DNA of 64,000 bases from Actinomycetes bacterium (GTDB taxonomy: Bacteria; Actinomycetota; Acidimicrobiia; Acidimicrobiales; Acidimicrobiaceae), in the NCBI GenBank assembly GCA_021841935.1, contig JAKCDL010000001.1, positions 356,708-420,707 of the forward strand, given 5' to 3'. Positions 55,325 to 63,794 of this stretch are shown piece by piece. Under the pieces are notes generated by a model. It ran no database searches, was not told the origin of the DNA, and saw only the letters and a list, made by a program, of their open reading frames with translations. How positions within the stretch are numbered: the stretch's first letter is position 1; every line of letters starts with the position of its first letter. A program made the position numbers and the translations under genes.

Positions 55325-57119
55325 TAGTTGAAGACGACGGAGCAGTTGTCGCAGTCACCGTAGTACTAGTTGAAGAGGTGGATGAGGCAACTGTAGTGGT
55401 CGTCGAAGGGGCTGGGCCACTTGATACTACGAGATCGACACTCGAGTTAGGTGATACCTGAGATCCTGCGGCTGGATTAGTGGATATGACGTCACCCGAC
55501 GGAACTGTTGCAGATGCCTGATTTGTAGTGTTTCCTAGCGATAGTCCAGCAGTACCCAACGCATTTGCCGCTTGAGCACTCGGTTGGCCAGTGACATCAG
55601 GAACGCTCACCTGAGCTGGTCCGTTTGAAACCGTAAGATCGATAGTCGAACCCTGGGGAGCCTTTCCACCACCAACAGGGCTTTGCTTTATGACAGTACC
55701 GTTAGGCGTAGACGAATTTACGTAAGTTGTAGATATAGAGAATCCAAGGGGAACTAGCTGGGATTCCGCATTACCAATTGTTTGATTCACTACATTTGGA
55801 AGAGTTACCAGCGCGGCACCAGACGATACCTGAACCGTAATGGAGCTTCCCTTTGATACTTGAGATCCTGCGGCTGGATTTTGCGATAGAACGGTGCCGT
55901 TAGCAACTGAAGAAGATTGTTGGTATGAAATCTTATATGTAAAGCCCTGAGACGAAAGCGTGCTAGTGGCCGTACTAACCGTATCGCCGACTACGGAAGG
56001 CACCGATATCGCTGGCAAAGTCGTCGTGGTGGGAGTGTTTAGCTTGTTACTTTTGACGAGGGAATAAACCAGGAAGAAAGCCGCTAGGACTACTACTGCT
56101 CCAACAACTGCGATAACTGTACCCAGGCTCTCACGCTTCTTATTTGGTTGGGATGGTGCAAGCGGAATCACCGATGTTGCTTCCAAATAATCCGGGATAC
56201 GGTCTTCATTGAAACTATTTCGATTATTGACCACTCCGTCGAACACCGCTGTAGCGTCGCCGACTTTAGTAGAAGTGCCGGCTTCAACTGGCCTTCCTTG
56301 GATAAATCTCAAGAGATCAGCTCTGAAATCTTGAGCTGTTGCGTACCTATCAGAAGGATCCTTGCTCAAGGCTTTCAAGGTTATGTCGATAAGTGGTTGT
56401 GGTGTGCCAGGACGAAGTGTTTCAATCGACGGAGGCGGTTCCTTTACGTGCTTCATCGCAACCGAAACTGCAGACTCTCCCCTAAAAGGAGGTTGGCCAC
56501 ATATCATCTCAAAGAGAACTATGCCAAGCGAGTAAATGTCACTACGCCCATCTACAGTACGCGACTCTGCCTGCTCTGGTGAGATATAGCTTGCGGTGCC
56601 CATTACCGAACCAGTTTGAGTAAGGTCCTCGCTAGAGGCACTCTGGGCACGCGCTATTCCGAAGTCAGTAACTTTGATGTGACCATCGCTAGTGATTAGG
56701 ACATTACCTGGCTTTATGTCCCTATGAACCACACCGTGGCGATGCGCATAACCTAGAGCAGAAGCAACATCACTTGCGATGGCTGCAGCATGTTCGAAGC
56801 CCATATTTGAACTGTTTTTGATCAAAGCCGATAGAGTTTGGCCCTCGACTAACTCCATTACGATGAAGTAAGAGTTTTCACTCTTTCCCCAGTCAAAGAC
56901 CGAAACGATATTTGGATGGCTTAGGTTAGCTGCCGCAGTAGCTTCGCGTCTAAAACGCTCAACAAAGGCGTCAGAGGTGCTGAGTTCGGGAAATAGGACC
57001 TTTAATGCGACGCTACGATCAAGCAAGAGGTCGCGGGCTTTAAAGACGTCCGCCATACCTCCGCGCGCAATCTTCTCTACAATCTCATAGCGACTACCGT
57101 AAGGCTGAGCCACGTTCAA
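55305..57119 (-). CDS. pknB: Serine/threonine protein kinase with PASTA domains
   Basis: The 604-residue kinase has a catalytic domain at 1-275 with Lys40, HRD at 132-134, DFG at 152-154 and activation-loop Thr residues near 167-175. One membrane helix is at 333-355. Three extracellular PASTA domains (371-434, 437-500, 503-568) should bind muropeptides or lipid II. A Ser/Thr-rich tail (571-604) ends the protein. Mycobacterial PknB has four PASTA domains. It should control wall synthesis and division by phosphorylating FHA partners. Its start directly abuts the pbpA stop. Confidence 0.95.
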   Translation of the reverse strand: MNVAQPYGSRYEIVEKIARGGMADVFKARDLLLDRSVALKVLFPELSTSDAFVERFRREATAAANLSHPNIVSVFDWGKSENSYFIVMELVEGQTLSALIKNSSNMGFEHAAAIASDVASALGYAHRHGVVHRDIKPGNVLITSDGHIKVTDFGIARAQSASSEDLTQTGSVMGTASYISPEQAESRTVDGRSDIYSLGIVLFEMICGQPPFRGESAVSVAMKHVKEPPPSIETLRPGTPQPLIDITLKALSKDPSDRYATAQDFRADLLRFIQGRPVEAGTSTKVGDATAVFDGVVNNRNSFNEDRIPDYLEATSVIPLAPSQPNKKRESLGTVIAVVGAVVVLAAFFLVYSLVKSNKLNTPTTTTLPAISVPSVVGDTVSTATSTLSSQGFTYKISYQQSSSVANGTVLSQNPAAGSQVSKGSSITVQVSSGAALVTLPNVVNQTIGNAESQLVPLGFSISTTYVNSSTPNGTVIKQSPVGGGKAPQGSTIDLTVSNGPAQVSVPDVTGQPSAQAANALGTAGLSLGNTTNQASATVPSGDVISTNPAAGSQVSPNSSVDLVVSSGPAPSTTTTVASSTSSTSTTVTATTAPSSSTTTTAAG

Positions 57120-58607
57120 CTACCCTCCAATTGCCTTGTTGGCATTAAAGTATGCATTCAGAATAGCTTTGACGACCGGACCGGCGTATGCCGCTCCCGT
57201 TGAATCAGCGGCCATCCCCGCTTGTGCGGGCACCACTACCGCAACGGCTATTTTTGCGCTTCCCACAGGAGCAAATGCCACCATCCAGTTATCGTTACCG
57301 TTCGGACTCGCCTGATTGCTAGCCGTCAAGCTTAGTTGCGCGGTTCCAGTCTTAGCGGCTATTTTCAGACCCGGAATTGCGATACCTTGGGCGGTTCCGT
57401 TTGAAACCACACCCTCCATCAACCCTGCCACCGTCTGAGCCGTTGAAGGAGAAGTAGCTTGCAACCATGGATGATTTTGATATCTGACTACGACCGCATT
57501 TTGACTATTCGTAATGTATTTCATCAGATGCGGAGCCATAATAACACCATTGTTGGCGATCGCAGCGCCAACTAAAGCCATCTGAAGAGGCGTTGCCGCC
57601 ACATTACCTTGGCCAATCGCTGAATAAGCGAGTGTTGGTAACTGGTTCGAGAAAAAAGAGGCACTTGGAAAGGTAGATTTAGCTGGTAGCGGTAGGTCGA
57701 TCGGCGGAGTTTGATTGAATCCAAAAGACTGCGCTTCGGTAGCCAAATTGGTGGCTCCCAAATCTAGACCGATCTGCCCAAAGCCACTGTCACATGAAAC
57801 CGCTAACATTGGGGCAATTGTTCCTCCGCACAGCTCATTTGCATAATTATGCAGTCTGTTTACCGTGTCAGGGAGAGGAATCGAACTAACTACCGGGTAT
57901 GACTTCGTAGCAAGATTTGGCATGTGATCATAGACAGCCGATGAGGTGACAATCTTAAAGGTTGATCCGGGGGGATAGCTTCTCCTATATGTTCGAGCTA
58001 GACCTGGCTGAGTTGGTCCGTAATTATTCGCATCAAAGGCCTGCTTTTCAACGCTTCCAGAAATCGATGCAAGAAGGTTTGGATCAAAAGAAGGGTTGGA
58101 GTACATCGCCAAAATGTCACCAGTCGTAGGGTCGATTGCCACTACCGAGCCTTGATACTTACTCAATGCGCTTTGAGCAACCTTTTGTAGATTGGAATCG
58201 ATTGTTGTAATAACGTTGTCGACCCCATACTTAGGTGTAACAAGATCACCAAATGTCTTAGGAGGCAATTTGGTTGATTGAAGGTAGGAGTTGTACTCGA
58301 GTTCAAGGCCATCAAGACCATAGTTGATCGAATCAAAGCCACTTACCTGTGCGTAGAGTGGCCCATCGGGGTAGTAACGCTGATACTTGTAGACGTCATT
58401 GGATGGAACTGTTTCAGCAATGACCTGACCATCGCTAGTGTAAATAGTTCCACGATCTTGTGAAAGAGTATTTGTTATAGCCCTGTAGTTACCCTTGTGA
58501 TTATTGAGCTCATTGGCTTGAATAACTTGCACGTGGTTCAACTGAATAAACAGTAACAGAAAAAGGCTGAAGAGAAAAATAGCGAGAACTCGAATTCGAC
58601 TCTGCAT
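57120..58607 (-). CDS. pbpA: Penicillin-binding protein, class B transpeptidase
   Basis: The 495-residue protein has one N-terminal helix (about 5-26), a dimerisation domain and a transpeptidase domain. The active-site Ser is in STFK at 215-218 and KTG is at 419-421. The SxN motif reads SCD at 271-273, where actinobacterial PbpA normally has SCN. Actinobacterial PbpA is a septal or elongation peptidoglycan cross-linker. It is co-translated with pstP (one-base overlap, TGATG) and pknB. The usual partner rodA, a SEDS glycosyltransferase, is not beside it. Confidence 0.93.
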   Translation of the reverse strand: MQSRIRVLAIFLFSLFLLLFIQLNHVQVIQANELNNHKGNYRAITNTLSQDRGTIYTSDGQVIAETVPSNDVYKYQRYYPDGPLYAQVSGFDSINYGLDGLELEYNSYLQSTKLPPKTFGDLVTPKYGVDNVITTIDSNLQKVAQSALSKYQGSVVAIDPTTGDILAMYSNPSFDPNLLASISGSVEKQAFDANNYGPTQPGLARTYRRSYPPGSTFKIVTSSAVYDHMPNLATKSYPVVSSIPLPDTVNRLHNYANELCGGTIAPMLAVSCDSGFGQIGLDLGATNLATEAQSFGFNQTPPIDLPLPAKSTFPSASFFSNQLPTLAYSAIGQGNVAATPLQMALVGAAIANNGVIMAPHLMKYITNSQNAVVVRYQNHPWLQATSPSTAQTVAGLMEGVVSNGTAQGIAIPGLKIAAKTGTAQLSLTASNQASPNGNDNWMVAFAPVGSAKIAVAVVVPAQAGMAADSTGAAYAGPVVKAILNAYFNANKAIGG

Positions 58608-59821
58608 CAGCCTCCTCCCCCCGCTGCGAACGAGGCCTGCAAATTCTTCAAATTATTCACATACTGATTAGCCGCAGCGAAGCTTGGCTCCACAACCCCA
58701 TTTTGCAGCTTCAAAACAATAGCCGATGACAGTGAAGAGGTTACTATCGATTCGGTTGATACTACCTTGGGTTTGAACCACAAGATTCCACCTGGACGAC
58801 CTTGATAAACTACAACATGGTTAGTCGAACTGAGCCCAACGAAATACTCACCGTTAGCGTATGTCTTGATTCCAAATACACCCAAACCGACAATCAACCC
58901 GAACATGACCAAAAATATAAAAATTCTGAAAAATGTCGCTAGAGATCTGAAGTAAGAATTTGAAATCGGAGTTGGAATTGCACCTAGCATTGGGCCAAGG
59001 TGATCCTTCCGAGCCAAAGTGCCAAAGGTACGCAACTCGTGGATTTCAGGTGATACCCTAACTACTGGAATCGGCGAACTTACGACCTTGAGATCACCTT
59101 GTTTCTTTTCACCGTCGACAAAGATAACAACTGCCGTCGCATTATCCAAACCACCAGCAGCTACTGCGCCCGAAACCAGTGCGTGAGCGACAGATTGAGC
59201 ACTTTCTCCATGGGTCAGAATCGTAGCAATCTCAGGATCTGCCAACTCATTAGTTACGCCGTCGGAGCACAGAACCAAACGATCTCCGGCCTCTACGACG
59301 ATCGACCACATATCCGGATCAACTTCTGGGGCAACGCCAACGACCCTCGTCAAGACGTGACGTGATGCAATACTGGCTGGATCACTCTCCTTTACCTTTC
59401 CTGCGCGAATCATCTCTTCCGCCCAAGAGTGGTCAAGGGTGAGTTGGGTGAACTCAGTACCACGAAGAATATAGGCCCTTGAATCGCCTACGTTAATGAG
59501 GGTTATTTGATTTTCTTTCTCATCATCCATGACAACGCCAACAAAAGTGGTTCCCATACCCTTCAGTGAAGAGTCTGTCTGAGAGAGTCGAAAAATCGCC
59601 GAATTAGCTTCTCGAAGTGCCTTCTCAACCTCAAAGTGACTTGTTCCTTGGCCTAGAGCTTCTTCAAAGACCTCAACAGCCATTTTCGAAGCTGTCGCCC
59701 CACCGTTAGCTCCACCCATCCCGTCCGCAACTACAAAGGCGCGATCCAGGACTAAAAATGAATCTTGGTTCTCTACTCTTACCTGCCCGCGATCGCTATG
59801 AGCCCCAACCTGAACCCTCAT
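58607..59821 (-). CDS. pstP: PP2C-family serine/threonine phosphatase
   Basis: This 404-residue phosphatase counters PknB. The PP2C domain (about 1-235) has metal-binding RVENQD (near 15-20), VADGMGGANGG (31-41), GVTNELADPEI and GLDNATAVVIFV. One membrane helix lies near 292-315, followed by about 90 extracellular residues. The stop is shared with the start of pbpA, and the start overlaps fhaB by four bases (ATGA). Confidence 0.94.
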   Translation of the reverse strand: MRVQVGAHSDRGQVRVENQDSFLVLDRAFVVADGMGGANGGATASKMAVEVFEEALGQGTSHFEVEKALREANSAIFRLSQTDSSLKGMGTTFVGVVMDDEKENQITLINVGDSRAYILRGTEFTQLTLDHSWAEEMIRAGKVKESDPASIASRHVLTRVVGVAPEVDPDMWSIVVEAGDRLVLCSDGVTNELADPEIATILTHGESAQSVAHALVSGAVAAGGLDNATAVVIFVDGEKKQGDLKVVSSPIPVVRVSPEIHELRTFGTLARKDHLGPMLGAIPTPISNSYFRSLATFFRIFIFLVMFGLIVGLGVFGIKTYANGEYFVGLSSTNHVVVYQGRPGGILWFKPKVVSTESIVTSSLSSAIVLKLQNGVVEPSFAAANQYVNNLKNLQASFAAGGGG

Positions 59822-60333
59822 AGGCGCACCACTTTAAATCGCGAACGACCCGCTGAAATCTCATCGCCTTCGCTTAACGGCGTTGGCGACTTCACTAGCT
59901 CGCCGTTAAGAAATGTGCCGTTCGTGCTCCCAAGATCTTCTATCAAGAAATCAGAGTCGGTTTTTGTGAGACGACAGTGAACAGAAGAGCTAAATTCGTC
60001 CTCGCTTATAGAAATAGTGCAGCCTGAAGACCTACCGATGGTTACAAAACTATCAACAGGCCAGGTATTAGAGGCGTCTCCGGAGACGCCTAGAGCGCGC
60101 ACTCCCAGTCTGACCCTGTTGCTTGTCGAACCTTTATCGTTAGAACCAATGAAGTTACTCTTTCTTTCAACCAATGGTGACGTTTTCACAATACTTGGAG
60201 TAGCAACAGCCTTTTCAGCCTTGACCTTTGGTGGCCTCACTTGCACATAAACAGCGCGAAGTGCGCGAATAAAAAATAGCCATATCAACGCAATCAATAC
60301 GTACTTGAAGACGACCAACAGTCCAACAGGCAT
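59818..60333 (-). CDS. fhaB: FHA-domain protein FhaB (FipA-like)
   Basis: This 171-residue protein has one N-terminal membrane helix (about 5-25) and a C-terminal FHA domain (about 85-165) with GRSSGCTISI and STNGTFLNGE, which bind phosphothreonine. In Mycobacterium FhaB (FipA) links FtsZ and FtsQ at the divisome and is phosphorylated by PknA/PknB. It is coupled to pstP, and fhaA lies three bases upstream. Confidence 0.9.
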   Translation of the reverse strand: MPVGLLVVFKYVLIALIWLFFIRALRAVYVQVRPPKVKAEKAVATPSIVKTSPLVERKSNFIGSNDKGSTSNRVRLGVRALGVSGDASNTWPVDSFVTIGRSSGCTISISEDEFSSSVHCRLTKTDSDFLIEDLGSTNGTFLNGELVKSPTPLSEGDEISAGRSRFKVVRL

Positions 60334-60336
60334 GCT

Positions 60337-61014
60337 CTATTGCCGCCCCACCTTGATCTCAACGGTACCGATGTCGATAACGTCTCCGTCGTCTACCTGA
60401 AGGGCCGTAACCTTCTTTCCGTTCACCTTGGTACCGTTAGTACTTCCTAGATCACGAACGATAATTGATCCATTTTCTAATGGCGTAATTTCAGCGTGAC
60501 TTCGCGATACTTTTGGGTCGTCAATTATGACCGTCGACGTTGGAGCACGACCAATAGTGATATTGCTCTTACCCACTGGGATACGAAGTCCATTGGGCAA
60601 CTCAATGTACAAATGACCTAGGTAGTCAGCGTCTTCAATGAACTTTGATTCAATAGCAAATGAACCTCGGTGAAGGTTATCGTCAAAGTCAATGCGAATA
60701 TCTGGAAAACCTACAAAACGATAGTTTCTCTCCTTAGCCACCTGATGGATCAACGTTTGAAGTTCAGATTTAAGCGCATTTGAGATATCGATCAACTCGT
60801 CAAAGTCTTCACGCGAGAGAACCACCAAATAATCGTTTGGTATTATTGGCCCCCTAACGCCGATGCGCTTTTCCATGTCAATGTGACGACTTAGCTTTTT
60901 TCCTATTTCCGCGGGCTGAATCGCACTCTTTGAGAATCTGGCGAAAACACCCTCAACCAAACGCTCTAGACGACCTTCAATTTCACTAAACGGCACATCT
61001 CTATGATAGTTCAA
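60337..61014 (-). CDS. fhaA: FHA-domain protein FhaA
   Basis: The 225-residue protein has an N-terminal DUF3662 domain (about 10-115, FSEIEGRLERLVEGVFARF and QPAEIGKKL) and a C-terminal FHA domain (about 145-225, ITIGRAPTST and STNGTKVNGKK). The long disordered linker of mycobacterial FhaA (527 residues) is missing. FhaA binds phosphorylated PknB/MurJ-type partners at the wall. It is the first gene of the fhaA-fhaB-pstP-pbpA-pknB operon. Confidence 0.92.
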   Translation of the reverse strand: MNYHRDVPFSEIEGRLERLVEGVFARFSKSAIQPAEIGKKLSRHIDMEKRIGVRGPIIPNDYLVVLSREDFDELIDISNALKSELQTLIHQVAKERNYRFVGFPDIRIDFDDNLHRGSFAIESKFIEDADYLGHLYIELPNGLRIPVGKSNITIGRAPTSTVIIDDPKVSRSHAEITPLENGSIIVRDLGSTNGTKVNGKKVTALQVDDGDVIDIGTVEIKVGRQ

Positions 61015-61881
61015 ATTTCTAAATCCCTAATAGGACGCAGTCAAAGCCCAATTTTTAGTGACCAGGCAATCAAATTTCAACCGCTTCATGCGGCGAAGTT
61101 ACGCAAAACCCTCTAACTTATAATTCCTTAAGGAAAATATTTCTTTAAACTTTGCCTCACATTCCGCTACTTTCTCAAACTTACGAGCACCAACTGCCAG
61201 CACCTGAGAAGGTGGTTTCTCAGGTGCAAATTACACTCTGTTCCGCTTCAGACTCAATCCATCTTGAACACGTGGCACGTAGTAGCCTGAGCGGTCCGAC
61301 TGGCATTTACCTCAACCAATTTCGTTCACTCTTTTTGCAATGACCTTCTCAGCTTATAAAAAATGCTTTAAAGCCTTTTTAACGCGATGAGAATTACACC
61401 TAACTTGACAGATCCATCTAAAAAATGTCGTGGCTCAACATCTTCAACTGATCACCTAAGGGATTAGAGAAGCTAACGACGACTTTAATCCTCAAGGCCT
61501 CGATCGGAATTTGCCATTGGGAACCAAAAACAACTCAAAACATCGCTTCACACGAGAAGCTCGCTACTAAATTTCTAATAAACCCACAACTCAAGTTGCA
61601 ACTTATGAACTAATTCAAAAAATGAAGATTCAGTACAAGCAATGGTGACCGGTAACGAGCTATCTCTATCAGTTCACAAATCATCGGCATTAAGTGAAAC
61701 TACTTCGTAGAGCCCACATTTGGCCGCTGGAAATATGGTGGCTCATCAGAAAATTTTCGATCTAAGTCAACGATGGGTTTACAGGCTGAGTTCCGAAAGC
61801 CAAAAAGCCACTTTGCATCAAGATTCGTAAAGGGATTTTAGTAAAGCTTACCACTAGAGCGCTTCTACTATCAGAGGGGAC
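61015..61881. other. Gene-free region upstream of the fhaA operon
   Basis: These 867 bases hold no gene I can support. One short plus-strand frame (61152-61343) has no features. The only clear structure is the 11-pair hairpin at 61200-61227 and a GCTTTAAAGC palindrome flanked by A/T runs near 61360-61380. The stretch is rich in A and C on the plus strand. The fhaA promoter should lie in it. Confidence 0.5.
61200..61227. promoter_or_regulatory. Perfect 11-pair hairpin 190 bases upstream of fhaA
   Basis: GCACCTGAGAA (61200-61210) pairs perfectly with TTCTCAGGTGC (61217-61227) around loop GGTGGT. It stands alone in a gene-free region, 186 bases before the fhaA start. It may be a leader hairpin, an operator or a terminator of an unseen transcript; no T-run follows. 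Confidence 0.4.
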
Positions 61882-61968
61882 TGGTGGGCGAAGGGGGACT
61901 TGAACCCCCACGTCCTTTCGGACACAGGAACCTGAATCCTGCGCGTCTGCCTATTCCGCCACTCGCCC
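61882..61968 (-). tRNA. tRNA-Leu (anticodon CAG)
   Basis: Read on the minus strand, GGGCGAG pairs with TTCGCCC (ending in a G-U), discriminator A and encoded CCA. The anticodon loop TTCAGGT gives CAG, which reads CUG. There is a class II variable arm and T-arm GGTTCAAGTCC. It is 53 bases from the next tRNA on the same strand. Confidence 0.97.
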
Positions 61969-62020
61969 AAGTTCAAAGTCAAAGAAAAAGCCAACGACCA
62001 GCAAGCTTTCCAATGAAATG

Positions 62021-62113
<93 letters not shown>

Positions 62114-62243
62114 TAGCCTTCGAAGATTCTAACAGCTATCGTTTAAAAGGCTTTCAAAAGTGTGGACGCCTTTTAAAAAAGTTCCTAGAGCGGATCTTTC
62201 GGCAACTATGATCGTTTTGGTCGTTTAGTTTCGAGGTACAAAC

Positions 62244-63137
62244 TTGTCCAGTCCGTTAACTATCTCCCAATCAATTGTCATGGGACTACTTCAGGGTGTA
62301 AGCGAACTCTTTCCTATCTCTTCTTTAGGCCACTCGGTCGTTCTTCCAGCGCTTCTAGGCTGGAATAACCTAGTAGCGGAGCAGCAGGCTAAAAACTCAT
62401 ACTTCCTTACCTTCCTAGTAGGTCTCCATGTTGCAACTGCTGCCGCACTATTTGTCTTTTACAGGCGAGACTGGTACCGCATAATTGGCGGTCTTTTCAA
62501 ATCGATAAAATCTCGAAGCATCGACAACAAGTACCAAAAATTGGGTTGGCTTTTGGTCGTCGCTACGATACCCGCCGGATTGGTAGGAGTTGTATTCGAT
62601 CACCTACTACGTCGCCTCTTTGCGAAACCTTTGGACGCGTCAATCTTTCTCATCATCAACGGCATAGTACTTTTCATCGGGGAAGCCAAGATCAAAAATC
62701 AGGTCAAGGCAAACTCCTCCAGAGCAATCGGTGCAAGCACCGCTCCATCGGCAAGGCCGTTATCTGACATGAAATTTACCGAAGCAGTCACGATCGGTGT
62801 CGCACAAATATTTGCTCTGCTAGCTGGGATATCCCGGTCAGGAATAACAATGGTGGCTGGACTATTTCGTGGTCTTGATCATGAAGACGCAGCTAGATTC
62901 AGTTTTCTACTTGCTACCCCAATAATTTTTGCTGCAGGGGTATACAAACTTCCGTCGCTTTTGAAGCACTCTGCCTCTCCAATACGTGGCGACATTCTTA
63001 TCGGATCAATCGCAGCATTCATTGCAGCCTTTCTTTCTGTGGCATTCCTATCGCGCTACTTCAAAAGCAAAACTCTTAACCCGTTTGCTATCTACTCAAT
63101 AGTCGTAGGCATAGCACTTGTCATTAGATTTCACTAA
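62244..63137 (+). CDS. uppP: Undecaprenyl-diphosphatase UppP/BacA
   Basis: This 297-residue membrane protein has about eight helices. The first conserved block is GLLQGVSELFPISSLGHSV and the second LAGISRSGITMVAGLFRGL, the two catalytic motifs of UppP, with Glu and Ser/Arg at the membrane face. It dephosphorylates undecaprenyl diphosphate to recycle the lipid carrier for peptidoglycan. It starts at a TTG with GAGGT at 62233-62237. It is near the pknB-pbpA operon, but on the other strand and after two tRNAs. Confidence 0.93.
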   Translation: MSSPLTISQSIVMGLLQGVSELFPISSLGHSVVLPALLGWNNLVAEQQAKNSYFLTFLVGLHVATAAALFVFYRRDWYRIIGGLFKSIKSRSIDNKYQKLGWLLVVATIPAGLVGVVFDHLLRRLFAKPLDASIFLIINGIVLFIGEAKIKNQVKANSSRAIGASTAPSARPLSDMKFTEAVTIGVAQIFALLAGISRSGITMVAGLFRGLDHEDAARFSFLLATPIIFAAGVYKLPSLLKHSASPIRGDILIGSIAAFIAAFLSVAFLSRYFKSKTLNPFAIYSIVVGIALVIRFH

Positions 63138-63794
63138 AATCCACTATTCTCCTACGGTTCTACCCGAGAGACAAAATAGGGCCAAAAAATAAAACGAACT
63201 TCGTCAACCAGGCATCCGAAATCTAGAGGCTTAGAGCACTCGATATCAAAATAATCACGAGCAAAAGTACATTGTCCTTTTCCCGCCACTAATCGACTTA
63301 AAAGAGGGGCAGAAAGCCCTTAAAGCTCGAATTAACCAAAACGTCAAGCACTAACGAAAGCTAAGTGCCCAGCTAATCAACCATGAGCCTCCTTGAGACA
63401 CACACTCTAAAGGACCAAATATCGTCGCTAACATTAGACGCGGGAAACTAAACCAACCTCCGCTCAAACGTGCAATCAACTACTAATCAATAGCTCTCAA
63501 ATATAGGACTTCCCAGGAGAAATTAAATTAAAAAGCCAAATAGCTCAAATTAGGTTTGCTGTTCTATACAATGACGTAAATATCGACACCAAACTAATCA
63601 TCATTTTGCTAGAACATGAAAGAATACTCGACATCAACAATGGACACGAACAAGTGGATCACACAGAAATTCGACAAACACCACAAAGCATTTAACTAGG
63701 ACCCAGTCCATCAAAAACCAAACATCTCTATAGAAACAACACTTTGCAAAGCGATCAGAGGGTCCAATTTTTCAAAACCCTCCTATACCCCAAC
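63138..63794. other. Gene-free A/C-rich region
   Basis: These 657 bases hold no gene on either strand that I can support. The plus strand is rich in A and C and poor in T and G; one 60-base line (63421-63480) has by hand 21 A, 10 T, 19 C and 10 G. It separates uppP from the convergent repeat-protein gene. No terminator-like hairpin with a T-run was seen. Confidence 0.5.

Noticed and set aside
61152..61343. 63-residue plus-strand frame upstream of fhaA
   Set aside because: Spans the 11-pair hairpin, no ribosome site and no motif.
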